Source of the DNA: Gammaproteobacteria bacterium
GTDB taxonomy: Bacteria; Pseudomonadota; Gammaproteobacteria; DSM-16500
Direction of reading: 5' to 3'
DNA length: 64,000 nucleotides
NCBI GenBank assembly: GCA_013816845.1
Contig: JACDDU010000002.1
Coordinates: 372,001-436,000, forward strand
Of this stretch, positions 36,992 through 46,432 are shown in pieces. Positions within the stretch are counted from its first letter, which is position 1, and each line of letters opens with the position of its first letter. Under the pieces are notes generated by a model that saw nothing but the letters and a program-made list of their open reading frames with translations, was not told where the DNA came from and did no database searches. The position numbers and the translations under genes were made by a program.

Positions 36992-38047
36992 TTAGGTTAT
37001 TCGATTACCTATTGTAGGCTCTAGGTTTTGGTTTTCCTCTACTGTTATGGTGTAATTGTTTGAATTATCGAAATTTAGCTTAAAACAGCCGAACACCAAG
37101 TAATTGGGTAGAACTTGGTTAAAAGGATCATCTTCAACGTTTAGGTTTGAGTGAGGAGCACGAGTGTCATTCGCTCGCGGTAAAATCACTGTAGTTGGCG
37201 CTACGTTTAAATGATCAATTCGATTATGAGACTTAGATATTGCTGAATGATTGGAAACCGTAGGCGCTGTTACTTTAAAAATTTGTGCTGTGCTGGATTG
37301 TGAAAATATCTCACTATTTTCATTTACGATTGGCAAATCAGTAGTTTTACTCAAGGTTTTTGTTGGCAGCGTATTATTATTTTGATTACCTCTTTTTTGT
37401 TTTAAGTAATTTTGCATGTGCCGATCAATGGCATCAGTGAGCTCATTTACAAATGTAAAATCTATTTTGTCAACTCCAAGTCGTGACTTGCATTCCCATT
37501 TTTTTATCACCCGTCCTTTTTCCATTTTTGCATACAAGTATTGATATATATTATTTCTTATCTTCCCTATTTCCTCTTTTGAAACTTGATTGGCATATTT
37601 AACTTCCATAACTGTATTAACTGTATTACCTTCAATATGCTCCCCATTGGTTATTATGTTATAGGTAATTTTATTCCAATCTATGGATAATTTCGAAGGT
37701 GGATTGCAAATAGAGCTCCCGTTACTGAGATTATTTATAAAATCGAAGAAATCAATCGCTCGAAGTTTTACATTCTGCAAACAAACTAAAAACACTTCAT
37801 TATCGTAAAATGATACAGTAAACGGTTTTACAGATTCATATGAATCTCGCAACTGTTTGTTTAATACAGCCTTCAACCCTTTTCCTTGTATTCCCCGCAT
37901 TGAGGTCACTTTAATACGAAGGGGATGGGTCCCTGAAGGATCACGAATGAAATCAAATTTATATTTTCTTCCAGTAATAGTTTGATTATCAATTTCATCG
38001 AAATTGCGATCTTCACGGGTGGGTCTAAAATTATTACGAGCTTGCAT
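36992..38047 (-). CDS. Hypothetical protein, tandem paralogue B
   Basis: The 351-residue protein is the shorter relative of the 35408-36850 product. It has an N-terminal module (residues 20-110), the marker IDWNKITYNI (Trp124), a second module with VMEVKYANQVSKEEIGKIRN, a Ser/Thr/Asn linker and the final YLVFGCFKLNFDNSNNYTIT block. AAGG stands eight bases before the ATG. No known domain, export signal or active-site pattern is seen. The modules look like alternating strands and helices, so a repeated small alpha/beta fold is likely. It is divergent from birA, with 245 bases between. Confidence 0.65.
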   Translation of the reverse strand: MQARNNFRPTREDRNFDEIDNQTITGRKYKFDFIRDPSGTHPLRIKVTSMRGIQGKGLKAVLNKQLRDSYESVKPFTVSFYDNEVFLVCLQNVKLRAIDFFDFINNLSNGSSICNPPSKLSIDWNKITYNIITNGEHIEGNTVNTVMEVKYANQVSKEEIGKIRNNIYQYLYAKMEKGRVIKKWECKSRLGVDKIDFTFVNELTDAIDRHMQNYLKQKRGNQNNNTLPTKTLSKTTDLPIVNENSEIFSQSSTAQIFKVTAPTVSNHSAISKSHNRIDHLNVAPTTVILPRANDTRAPHSNLNVEDDPFNQVLPNYLVFGCFKLNFDNSNNYTITVEENQNLEPTIGNRIT

Positions 38048-38292
38048 ATTAAGTACCTTTCATTTTCAGCTATTCAACTTAAAATCACTATCGGATCTAT
38101 TTTACAAAGTCATATTTTAACCCAACTAACTTAAGGCCATGTTATGGGCACCTAGCCTGCAAGTATTTATATGTTCCTCTTTATATTTATATTTTTAAAA
38201 TAGCTTAAAAATAGCTTAAATCTTTCTTTTCAGACTTCTTTTCAAATGCTATTCTTCTCTATCAATTAGTTCGGTCCAGTTAATGGAAATCC

Positions 38293-39279
38293 ATGAAAGC
38301 GCTTAAACTTAATAATCATTTGGTTGCGTTAGTTCATCTTTTAAATGATGGCCAATTTCATGATGGTACAACGATGGGTCGTGAGTTGAAGATGACTCGG
38401 AGTGCAGTTTGGAAATTAATTAAAAAACTTCAACATTATGGGGTCTCCGTTCAATCTTTGAAGGGAAGAGGTTATGCTTTAGCCGAGCCGCTGCAATTAC
38501 TGAATAAAAAAATAATTAAAAAAAATATCTCCGAAAAAGTTGATATTGAAATTTTTGAAACACTTGATTCAACTAATAATTATTTAAGAAATTTTTTTAA
38601 TCATACCAGTCCAAAAATTTGTTTAGCAGAAGTTCAAACAGCTGGCAAAGGTAGACTCCATCGGCATTGGCATTCTCCCTTCGGTGAAAACATTTATTTT
38701 TCTTGTTTATATCCTTTCAAACGAGATTTAAGTGAAATGGCGGGCTTAAGTTTAGTGGTTAGTTTAGCGATTGTTGAGTCATTAAAATTTCTACATTTGC
38801 CATACGCCAATCAAGTTAAATGGCCCAATGATATTTTATATGAAGGAAGAAAATTAGCGGGAATTCTCATAGAACTTCAAGCTGAAGCTCATGGTGCTTG
38901 TCATGTTATTATCGGTATCGGATTGAATGTTAATATGTCCGAAAAGGAAGGCCAATGTATTGAGCAACCCTGGACCTCTTTAAAAGCCATCACAGGACAA
39001 TATATTGATCGTAATCTACTAGCTGCTCGACTAATTACGCAACTTTTTGCTCATTTAAAACATTTCGAACAAATTGGTTTTACGGATTTTATGCCTGCTT
39101 GGCATGCAGTTGATTATCTCCGTAATAAAGATGTGACTTTAAATTATATGCATCAAACAATTAAAGGGCATGTAAAAGGTATTGATAAGCAGGGACATTT
39201 AATTATGGAATCCGTTGATGGAACCTTACAAACCTATTCCGCAGGCGACACCTCCCTGATTAAGACGACTTATGCTTGA
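38293..39279 (+). CDS. birA: Bifunctional biotin-protein ligase / biotin operon repressor
   Basis: The 328-residue protein has an N-terminal winged helix-turn-helix (residues 8-65: GTTMGRELKMTRSAVWKLIK) and a ligase domain with the ATP/biotin loop AGKGRLHRHWHSPFGENIYF (family form GRGRxGRxW), KWPNDI with the catalytic Lys, GRKLAGILIE and GIGLNVN. The C-terminal SH3-like domain is present. It makes biotinyl-AMP, attaches biotin to BCCP of acetyl-CoA carboxylase, and as a dimer represses bio genes. The operator at 12571-12602 is its expected target. GGAAA stands five bases before the ATG. A hairpin follows the stop. Confidence 0.96.
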   Translation: MKALKLNNHLVALVHLLNDGQFHDGTTMGRELKMTRSAVWKLIKKLQHYGVSVQSLKGRGYALAEPLQLLNKKIIKKNISEKVDIEIFETLDSTNNYLRNFFNHTSPKICLAEVQTAGKGRLHRHWHSPFGENIYFSCLYPFKRDLSEMAGLSLVVSLAIVESLKFLHLPYANQVKWPNDILYEGRKLAGILIELQAEAHGACHVIIGIGLNVNMSEKEGQCIEQPWTSLKAITGQYIDRNLLAARLITQLFAHLKHFEQIGFTDFMPAWHAVDYLRNKDVTLNYMHQTIKGHVKGIDKQGHLIMESVDGTLQTYSAGDTSLIKTTYA

Positions 39280-39295
39280 AAAGGATTAACATCAG

Positions 39296-39324
39296 AGAAT
39301 CATGAGGCAACGCCTCATGATTCT
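39296..39324. terminator. Bidirectional hairpin terminator between birA and the CBS gene
   Basis: A perfect 13-bp stem (AGAATCATGAGGC 39296-39308, GCCTCATGATTCT 39312-39324) with a 3-base loop lies between the two convergent genes and touches the CBS gene stop codon. T-runs are weak on both sides. Confidence 0.65.
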
Positions 39325-39741
39325 TCAATCTTGAGAGACTGCTTCTGCAAGCTCACCTGATAATTTCAAATTCTTAGACTTCGTTGCAATGTCCCCAAGT
39401 GAAATGATTCCCACTAACCGTTTATCTTTATTTAAAACGACTAAACGTCGGATTTGTAAGGTTTCCATTTGGTCGACGATTTTTTCTAGAGCATCATCTT
39501 CGAAGCAATAGTGAATTTCTTGCGTCATCACTTCCCCGACTTGGGTTTTATTGGGATCTTTACCTTCGGCAACGCCCCGAATAATAATGTCACGATCAGT
39601 AACTGCGCCAACTAAGCGATCATTTTCACCCACGGGAATGAAACCATAATCTTGTGCTTTCATTCTTAAGGCTGCATCTTTGAGCGATGCCGTGGGGGGG
39701 AGAAACTCAGGTTTTTTAGACATTATTTCTTTGGCTAACAT
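39325..39741 (-). CDS. CBS-domain-pair protein
   Basis: The 138-residue protein consists of two CBS domains: residues 1-60 (AKEIMSKKPEFLPPTASLKD, GAVTDRDIIIRGVAEGKDPN) and 70-130 (VGEVMTQEIHYCFEDDALEK, RRLVVLNKDKRLVGIISLGD). Such pairs bind AMP, ATP or SAM and report energy state to partner proteins. The ATG at 39741 has a perfect AGGAGG six bases upstream and was preferred to the in-frame start at 39759. The gene is alone, convergent with birA. The partner cannot be named from context. Confidence 0.92.
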   Translation of the reverse strand: MLAKEIMSKKPEFLPPTASLKDAALRMKAQDYGFIPVGENDRLVGAVTDRDIIIRGVAEGKDPNKTQVGEVMTQEIHYCFEDDALEKIVDQMETLQIRRLVVLNKDKRLVGIISLGDIATKSKNLKLSGELAEAVSQD

Positions 39742-39925
39742 AATTAACCTCCTATTCATAAATTCCCTGGATTATTGTTATATTTTACCATGGAAAAGGT
39801 TGTGTCCGTTTTTTTGAGTTAACTTATTGATTAGTTAATAAAAGCGTATCCTTTAAGCTTGATTTCGCACCAAAGACGCAAATATTATAATTTTCAAAAT
39901 ATTGAAACAGGTAACAAACGTTAAT

Positions 39926-40348
39926 TTAATTTTTTTCTTTAAGCGTTTGAAAAAAAGCAGGTGGTGATACGACGCGCCTTGAAGCCTGATCAATAAAAAC
40001 GACGGTGATTTCAGCGCGACAAACTTCTTCTTGTTTTGTATTTTTAACCAGATATTGTAATTCCAGCTTTACCTTAGTGATATCACCAATACCGATGACG
40101 AAAGTCAGGTCATCCCCGTAAAATGCTTCACGTTTATAAAGCACCTCAATTTTTTGTACGACTAAAAAACGTCCTTCTATATCAATTTCTTGGTAATGAT
40201 AGTTTTTTAAAAATTGAACTTGTGCTTCGTGCAATAAGCTAACCATGGCATCAAAACCAACATGATTGCCATAGTTAATGTGAGAAATCTGGACAGGAAT
40301 TTCTGTTTGAAAGACAGGTTGCGGTGTTGCTAAAAGCTTTTTTTCCAT
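39926..40348 (-). CDS. Hotdog-fold acyl-CoA thioesterase (4HBT type)
   Basis: The 140-residue protein has the 4-hydroxybenzoyl-CoA thioesterase pattern: ISHINYGNHVGFDAMVSLLH near residues 22-41 (His and Asn in the place of the catalytic Asp region), FLVVQKIEVLYKREAFYGDD and a C-terminal strand VCRAEITVVFID. It would hydrolyse an acyl-CoA or acyl-ACP thioester in the cytosol. It starts four bases after the P450 stop, the last gene of the acyl-AMP ligase/P450 operon, which suggests that it releases the product or recycles an acyl carrier intermediate. Confidence 0.88.
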   Translation of the reverse strand: MEKKLLATPQPVFQTEIPVQISHINYGNHVGFDAMVSLLHEAQVQFLKNYHYQEIDIEGRFLVVQKIEVLYKREAFYGDDLTFVIGIGDITKVKLELQYLVKNTKQEEVCRAEITVVFIDQASRRVVSPPAFFQTLKEKN

Positions 40349-40352
40349 AGTG

Positions 40353-41651
40353 TTACCATTTTTTTTGAATAATTAATTGTAAAGGGGATTTAGGCCAAAG
40401 TGAATTCTCCGCATTTAATGCTAACTGATAATCATGAGGAAGTGAAAATTGGAAAGTTGAAAAGATCATCCCTAAGGTTAAGCACGCCTCCATAGCTGCA
40501 TATTCACGACCAATACAAGCACGTTGCCCCACGCCAAAGGGCATGTAAGCGGGATAGGTTTCTTCTGGAAAGGGGACATTAGAAAAACGTTCGGGTTTAA
40601 ATTTTTCGGGTTGATCCCAATACTCTTCAGCTCGTTGAAGTTGAAAAATAGGAATCATTACAATGGCATCTTTGGGAATTATAAACCCATCGCAATGATC
40701 ATCAGCTACTGCAACCCGTGAAATCACATAAATGGGTGGATAGAGACGTAAGGATTCTTTAAATACAGTCGATGTAAAAGTTAACTTTGCGATATCATCA
40801 TAGGTCGGCCTATGTTGCGCTGAGATTGCATCAAATTCAGTTTTAATTTTCAATTGCGCCTCAGGATCTTGAGCGAGCAAATAACAACTCCAGATGATGG
40901 AACCTGCAATCGTTTCATGTCCTGCAATTAACAAACCTTTTAATTCGTTTCGTATGAGATTAAAGACAATCGATTGCTCTTGTTCATTTTGATAAGCTTC
41001 AGTGAAAGAATTGACTAAGTCATCTTTACTAGTCAGTTGATTCATTCGTCGCAAGATAAAATCAGAAACGAGTTTGTCAAAAATAGTAATAAGCGTTTTA
41101 AAAGACTTATGCCGATCATTCGCTTTCATTAAATAAGTAAATTCTAATAAAGTATCAAAATCAAAATTTTTTTCATTAAAGATGGAATTAAGTAAATTAC
41201 GCAACGTCAGTTCAGGAATAGCTTCCGATATGTTAATACGGGTTTCTTGTGTGTTTTGCCACCGCGTAATCATCTCATTACCATTGCTGATAATAGCTTT
41301 TGCATATTCATTATATTTACTACGCTGTAAATGAGGCATCACAATGCGACGATGTTTAGCCCAGAGTGCCTTGTCGTCAGTTATAAAGATGCTGTCACCG
41401 AGTGCAGCTTTCAAAAAATGAAATGAGGAGCCTTGCACATGCGTACCTTTAATATAATTATCTTTATGACTCGAAAGGATATGATTAATCATATCTGGGT
41501 TCATCATTATAATGGCTTTATGCGGTTTAAGTGATAATGAAAAAACGGATCCATATTGATTGATAAGTTTTTGGATAAAACCTAATCGGTCCTGTTTAAA
41601 GCCCCTAAGGACTTCTCTGGGTGAAATATTAGCATGTGGCATTTCTTTCAT
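40353..41651 (-). CDS. Cytochrome P450
   Basis: The 432-residue protein shows the I-helix LLIAGHETIAGSIIWS, the K-helix ESLRLYPP (ExxR), the PERF region PEKFKPERFSNVPF and the haem-binding loop FGVGQRACIG with the Cys ligand. No N-terminal membrane anchor is visible, so it is soluble. The frame is open to 41741, overlapping the neighbouring gene, but the ATG at 41651 has AAGGA five bases upstream and gives a normal P450 start. In the operon with a fatty acyl-AMP ligase, a BFD-type ferredoxin domain and a thioesterase, it probably hydroxylates a fatty acyl chain. The reductase partner is not in the operon. Confidence 0.94.
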   Translation of the reverse strand: MKEMPHANISPREVLRGFKQDRLGFIQKLINQYGSVFSLSLKPHKAIIMMNPDMINHILSSHKDNYIKGTHVQGSSFHFLKAALGDSIFITDDKALWAKHRRIVMPHLQRSKYNEYAKAIISNGNEMITRWQNTQETRINISEAIPELTLRNLLNSIFNEKNFDFDTLLEFTYLMKANDRHKSFKTLITIFDKLVSDFILRRMNQLTSKDDLVNSFTEAYQNEQEQSIVFNLIRNELKGLLIAGHETIAGSIIWSCYLLAQDPEAQLKIKTEFDAISAQHRPTYDDIAKLTFTSTVFKESLRLYPPIYVISRVAVADDHCDGFIIPKDAIVMIPIFQLQRAEEYWDQPEKFKPERFSNVPFPEETYPAYMPFGVGQRACIGREYAAMEACLTLGMIFSTFQFSLPHDYQLALNAENSLWPKSPLQLIIQKKW

Positions 41652-41730
41652 ATCAATCCTTAAAAAGGGCTTGCCTGAAATTATAGATACTTTGTTCAAT
41701 GCATACAGAAGGTGGTGCCCATCATCCGTT

Positions 41731-43155
41731 CTACTTTGCATTATTAAGGTTTAATAACTTAAGTATCTTAGGCTGACAACTGCCGCATACCGTTCCAGCT
41801 GCTGTTTTATCGCTAAGAGCGTTAAAGTTTGTCAAACCTGATTGAATAGCTTGCTTAAGTTCACCCCGTGTAACTTGCATACATTCACAAATTATTTCTT
41901 GATTGTTGCCTTCAGGCAATGGGGACGGGGGCCAAAACAGTCCTGACGCCGTAAAATGATTAATTTCTTCCTCATTAAATGCTGTTCCATCTAATAATCG
42001 TCGACAAACTTTGCCCAGTTCTTCCCAACTTCCCTCACTGAAACAATTGAGACAGCGTCCTTGATAAAAAGTTATTTTACGACTAACCCGATTATCGCCT
42101 TCGTAGCTTAAGGTCTGGGTTTGATTAAGCACTGATTTGGGCAAATCCGATTTTGAAATAGCAAAAATGTCGTGATTAATAGCCCGAGATGCAGTTGCTA
42201 CGCTGCCATCTTGTAATTTAAAAATAGCGCAAATGGCTTCCATTCCTCCTACTTGCCCTAAATATTGCATCATGATTCCATGTGAGCGAAGGGGATAAAC
42301 ACTAATCTGGGCTTGCGTCAATTCCCGAATAGCTTGCGAATCTGCATATATTTCTTCAAAACGTTCTGCTGGCATTTTCAAAACTTCAACCGACCCCATC
42401 GCTTTAGCAGTCCCAGCCCGTCTTGTTTTAGTGATTACTCCAAGTTCTCCGAAAAGATGACCGGCATTCAGTTGGATCACTTGCGAAGTTTGTCCCGGAC
42501 TTTTAATACTAATTTCAACTGTTCCTAATTGAATAAAATAAACTGCGTCTGAGACTTCACCTTGTTTAAAAATAACCGCCCCATTTTTAAAATACCGAGG
42601 TTGTAAAGTTGTATCGTTACGAAATAATTTTTCTATCGATTGATAAATGTGATGCTGCGCACTCATCCGAGCAAAAAATTGATCTTTGCCAATTTTTTTT
42701 AAGTGAGCTAAGGTTTTATTGTCGAGAAATTGAGAAAATAATTGTCGCGAAACTTCTAGTACTATTACGTCAGTCAAAGCTTGAACGCTTGCTTGTCGTT
42801 CACCGGTTTCGTTTATTAAGGCTTGTTCACCTACATATTGTCCTTCTTCCAGTTGTGCTAAATCAATTTCTTCTCCTTCATTCCTATGCGTAAAGACACG
42901 AAGCGATCCTTGCATAAGGATGTAACAACTGTGGCCAATTTCGCCTTCTTTTATTAAAAGCGTATCTTTTGGAAAACGAAGGGGCCGCATCAATCTCACT
43001 AATTTTTTTAAGTTAGTATGATCCAAATGATCGAACAAGTGGGTGTGTTGCAAAAGTTTTTCAATTGACGCTAATCTTTTTCGATTAAATGCAGATCCAA
43101 CTTTCCAAGACAGATTGTTAATGAAGTATTTAAATTTTAAAAATGCATCCTGCAC
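41731..43155 (-). CDS. Double cyclic-nucleotide-binding protein with BFD-like [2Fe-2S] domain
   Basis: The 474-residue protein has two cNMP-binding domains (about residues 33-150 and 170-285, with EGQYVGEQALINETGERQAS and AGHLFGELGVITKTRRAGT), a middle region of about 120 residues, and a C-terminal BFD-like domain. That domain has Cys423, Cys425, Cys457 and Cys460 in the spacing CxC-x31-CxxC, the pattern for a [2Fe-2S] cluster. There is no Crp DNA-binding helix-turn-helix. It starts at GTG with AGGAG ten bases upstream and follows the acyl-AMP ligase stop by 13 bases. It could feed electrons to the P450 or tune the pathway to cyclic nucleotides and redox state; this is inference. Confidence 0.87.
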   Translation of the reverse strand: MQDAFLKFKYFINNLSWKVGSAFNRKRLASIEKLLQHTHLFDHLDHTNLKKLVRLMRPLRFPKDTLLIKEGEIGHSCYILMQGSLRVFTHRNEGEEIDLAQLEEGQYVGEQALINETGERQASVQALTDVIVLEVSRQLFSQFLDNKTLAHLKKIGKDQFFARMSAQHHIYQSIEKLFRNDTTLQPRYFKNGAVIFKQGEVSDAVYFIQLGTVEISIKSPGQTSQVIQLNAGHLFGELGVITKTRRAGTAKAMGSVEVLKMPAERFEEIYADSQAIRELTQAQISVYPLRSHGIMMQYLGQVGGMEAICAIFKLQDGSVATASRAINHDIFAISKSDLPKSVLNQTQTLSYEGDNRVSRKITFYQGRCLNCFSEGSWEELGKVCRRLLDGTAFNEEEINHFTASGLFWPPSPLPEGNNQEIICECMQVTRGELKQAIQSGLTNFNALSDKTAAGTVCGSCQPKILKLLNLNNAK

Positions 43156-43168
43156 AAGTATGATGCTC

Positions 43169-44989
43169 CTATTTAGCTAATTTCCAAATGGCTAAAGTAA
43201 CCAAGGTACCGTCTAATAATGAATCACGACACAACCCACGTTTAACTTTGCCACTTGTTGTTTTCGGCAAAGATTTGGCGGGGAGCAAAGCGATGATGTT
43301 AGTTGATAACCGATTATTTTTAGCGACTGCGCGTTGAATCGCAGAAAAAATCGCTGGATAAGTCTTTTCGTCTACGTCGGGTTGAACTTCACAGACAATT
43401 CCTAAGTGTTCTTCTTCATCCATTTCAATACTAAATGCTGCCGATTGCCCGATGCGAATACTTTGATGTGATTCATTGACAGAATGCTCAATGTCTTGAG
43501 GATAATGATTAACACCATGAACAATGATGAGATCTTTTAACCGACCCGAAATATATAAATTATCTTTATAAATAAAACCTAAATCGCCTGTGCGTAAATA
43601 GGGTTTGTGACTTTCATCACCTTGAATATGGACATGAAAAGTCGCTTGCGTTGCTTCTGAAAGTTGCCAATATCCTTGCGCTACACTCGCACTATGAATC
43701 CAAATTTCCCCTACCTCAAAATCTTCACATTCTTTTCGCGTGTGTGGATTAACGATACGTACCTCTTGAAACACATAGCCACTGCTCACTAATGATTTTG
43801 AATGGGTATCATGTTGGTCGACGATGATCACCTTATGTTTATTTAGCGCATCATTATCGACATAAATAACTTTGTAGCCTTGCTCTGGCATATTACCACT
43901 GACAAAAAGGGTGGCTTCTGCTAAGCCATAGCAACAATAAAATGCTTTCTTTTTAAAACCGCAAACTGCAAAAGCACGATAAAATTTTTCTAACGTTTCA
44001 GCATGGATGGGTTCTGCACCATTAAATGCCAATGACCAAGATCGTAAATCAAGCTCTTCTTTATCAGGTTCAGAAATTTTTTCAGCACAATATCGATAAG
44101 CAAAATTAGGACCCCCACTGACGATCCCTTTGAAATCAGAAATTGCTTTTAACCATTCAACAGGTTTATGAAGAAAATGGAAAGGTGACATAAGCGTGCA
44201 AGGTATGCCTGAAAAAAGCGGTTGCAAAATACCTCCAATTAAACCCATATCATGATAGGGCGGTAACCAACTTACCACAATACTTTCATCAGTAAGTCCA
44301 AAAGCTTCGCGCGTGATGCTTAAGTTGTGCAATAAATTTTTATGGCTAATCATGACGCCTTTTGGTATGCCTGTTGAGCCGGAAGTGTATTGTAAAAAAG
44401 CGAGATGATCGGCTGCGATTGCTACAGGATGCCAATCTCTTGCTGTTTCCAAAGCGATGTCATTGGTAGTGACAAGTGTTAATTTTTCGAAATCCCAACG
44501 GGTAAAAGGAATTTGTTTGGCAAAGTAAGGCTGCGTAAAGTGTTTTAATAAGGGTAAATGTGTTATGAATTTCAACCATTTTAATTGTCGAAATTTTTTA
44601 ATAATGTCGTCAGTTGATAATAAGATTTTTGCGCCAGCATTTTCGATAATCGCTTGGAGACGCTCCACTAATTTAGGATTAGCGGGCGGATAGACTAAGA
44701 CGGCAATAGCGCCTGCATAAATACAACCATGGAACGCTTCAATGAGTTCGAGACCGGGTGGATATAATAAAATGACCCGATCACCTTTTTTAACTTTACG
44801 TTCCTGCAACAAAGCAGCAATGGCTCTGGCACGTTGATCGAGATTACGGTAAGTCAAACTCTTAGGATTTCTACCTTTATCGAGTAAAAATCGAAAAGCT
44901 AAAGTATCAGGTTGAAAATCGGCGCACGTTTCCAATACATCAATAAGCGAAGTGCAGTATTTTTTTGTTTTAGGATGAATATAATGCAC
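43169..44989 (-). CDS. Fatty acyl-AMP ligase (FAAL)
   Basis: The 606-residue adenylate-forming enzyme has the A3 motif LQYTSGSTGIPKGVMISHKN, the FAAL-type SWLPPYHDMGLIGGILQPLF and MSPFHFLHKPVEWLKAISDF, NGAEPIHAETLEKF, CYGLAEATLFVSG, LRTGDLGFI and the C-terminal Lys in TTSGKVKRG. These are the marks of FAALs rather than acyl-CoA synthetases, which lack the FAAL insertion. FAALs load fatty acids as acyl-AMP on acyl carrier proteins. The start is GTG with GAGGG ahead. It is the first gene of the leftward unit FAAL, cNMP/BFD, P450, thioesterase. No acyl carrier protein gene is next to it. Confidence 0.93.
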   Translation of the reverse strand: MHYIHPKTKKYCTSLIDVLETCADFQPDTLAFRFLLDKGRNPKSLTYRNLDQRARAIAALLQERKVKKGDRVILLYPPGLELIEAFHGCIYAGAIAVLVYPPANPKLVERLQAIIENAGAKILLSTDDIIKKFRQLKWLKFITHLPLLKHFTQPYFAKQIPFTRWDFEKLTLVTTNDIALETARDWHPVAIAADHLAFLQYTSGSTGIPKGVMISHKNLLHNLSITREAFGLTDESIVVSWLPPYHDMGLIGGILQPLFSGIPCTLMSPFHFLHKPVEWLKAISDFKGIVSGGPNFAYRYCAEKISEPDKEELDLRSWSLAFNGAEPIHAETLEKFYRAFAVCGFKKKAFYCCYGLAEATLFVSGNMPEQGYKVIYVDNDALNKHKVIIVDQHDTHSKSLVSSGYVFQEVRIVNPHTRKECEDFEVGEIWIHSASVAQGYWQLSEATQATFHVHIQGDESHKPYLRTGDLGFIYKDNLYISGRLKDLIIVHGVNHYPQDIEHSVNESHQSIRIGQSAAFSIEMDEEEHLGIVCEVQPDVDEKTYPAIFSAIQRAVAKNNRLSTNIIALLPAKSLPKTTSGKVKRGLCRDSLLDGTLVTLAIWKLAK

Positions 44990-45179
44990 TTGGCCCTCGA
45001 TTGAGTGAAGGGTACCCTTTAATACTTAATTTTGGGAGTGAACGGCTTTTTTAGCAGGGATAATAGAATAATCAAAGACTTAATGATGGGTAATCTATGG
45101 CCATTAGAATACATTATCTCTTGGACGGGTAAAAGGTTCAGTTGCCCTTCTTATTCTAGCAAGGTTGAACAGCGTGAAA

Positions 45180-45211
45180 ACTAGGCTCATCGTCCTTAAG
45201 AGGAGCCTAGT
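45180..45211 (-). terminator. Intrinsic terminator of the choloylglycine-hydrolase-family gene
   Basis: ACTAGGCTC (45180-45188) and GAGCCTAGT (45203-45211) form a 9-bp stem. Read leftward the hairpin is followed by TTTTC. It lies 22 bases after the stop codon at 45234. Confidence 0.7.
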
Positions 45212-45233
45212 AATCGATATGACCCTCTCATTC

Positions 45234-46262
45234 CTACACTGGTTTTTTAAGGTTTCGGGTTACCTCGCCAATGAGAAGCGGGTCAGCTGGATCTAAGGCC
45301 AAGAGAGGGGCGCCTTCTGCAAAATTGAGGTTCTTGTAATCAACCCAAATAATGTTTGGGGCAGTCGTTGCACTAAAGAAATAAATACGATTAGTAGTAT
45401 CAGCAAGTGAGATCCATCGGGTGGGCCAAGAATCCTCTAGTTTACTACCTGATGTATCTTCAGCGCCAAAGGGGACCATTACGGTGCGCATCACAGAAAG
45501 AGCGCCTGCAATAGCTTCAATATAATTTTTTGGCGCAGGAAGCGTTTTGAGGAAGGAAGAGGCGCGCACAAATCGACTTAGAGGATCGACATCGCCTGGC
45601 AAAGGTAATGTGCCGCCAAATAACTTATATCGTTTAAGGTTTTTTAATTGAATACTATATGCGGGTTCATTGGTTAAAACATGATATTGTTGACCTTGAT
45701 AAACCTTCATTTCGCCATTAATAAATTCAATCATTGCTGAATTACCCTGCGCGTCCTCGATGGCCAAATGCAATGGCCATTCTTTATCGTGCACTTTCAT
45801 AGAAACAATTTGCAAATTTTTTGAAGCCGCGAGCGCTTCATCAACAGTTTTAAAGTTATCAAGCATGTATTGCGCCCACAAGCCATTGCCGAGCGCTGGT
45901 CTTTTTTCATCCCGCTTACCGTAATCTGTTTTTTGCAAGTAAAGTAAATGGGCAATAAGGCCATGTTCATTCATGCCATCAGAAACAGTTGTCGTATGAA
46001 AAGCTGTAATGACGACGCTGCCATATTTTGATTTCCATTTGAGGGAATTTTCCCCGCCCTCGCCATCGCGTTCGATTCCTCGTGGTTGCACAAAGAGTAA
46101 AGGCATGTCAGAAACATACAAATCCGTCGAGCGAGCTGCGACTTTGGCTTGCGTATTATCATTCCAAAATATCATCGTGCAGGCGTAATGGATTTGAGGA
46201 GCTAAGGCAATAATCATCCCAATTAAATACAATTTCGTACGAAATGTTCTCTTAGCAAGCAT
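45234..46262 (-). CDS. Secreted choloylglycine hydrolase / linear amide C-N hydrolase family protein
   Basis: The 342-residue protein has a signal peptide ending just before Cys28 (HYA|CTMIFW). In this Ntn-hydrolase family the Cys exposed by processing is the nucleophile, so export and activation coincide. AARSTDLYVSD (the Arg-Asp motif), TVSDGMNEHGLIAHLLYL and VLTNEPAYSIQLK (conserved Asn) are the family's catalytic surroundings. Members cleave bile-salt amides, penicillin V or N-acyl homoserine lactones; the subtype cannot be decided here. The ATG at 46262 has AAGGA eight bases upstream; a GTG at 46280 is less likely. It is divergent from the cellulase gene. Confidence 0.9.
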   Translation of the reverse strand: MLAKRTFRTKLYLIGMIIALAPQIHYACTMIFWNDNTQAKVAARSTDLYVSDMPLLFVQPRGIERDGEGGENSLKWKSKYGSVVITAFHTTTVSDGMNEHGLIAHLLYLQKTDYGKRDEKRPALGNGLWAQYMLDNFKTVDEALAASKNLQIVSMKVHDKEWPLHLAIEDAQGNSAMIEFINGEMKVYQGQQYHVLTNEPAYSIQLKNLKRYKLFGGTLPLPGDVDPLSRFVRASSFLKTLPAPKNYIEAIAGALSVMRTVMVPFGAEDTSGSKLEDSWPTRWISLADTTNRIYFFSATTAPNIIWVDYKNLNFAEGAPLLALDPADPLLIGEVTRNLKKPV

Positions 46263-46432
46263 AAAGGAGATCCTTCTCACAATAAAAGAGGGGTGTGGTT
46301 ATTGTAACCCTCGAACGCAGGCGAGGGAAATCAAGGTTCAGCTTGGGCTGTTTTTCTTGATGCCCTTCCTAAATAAGGACAAAATAAAAAGCTATTTTAG
46401 GGAAGATCAATTTTAAAAAATGGAGATGTCTT

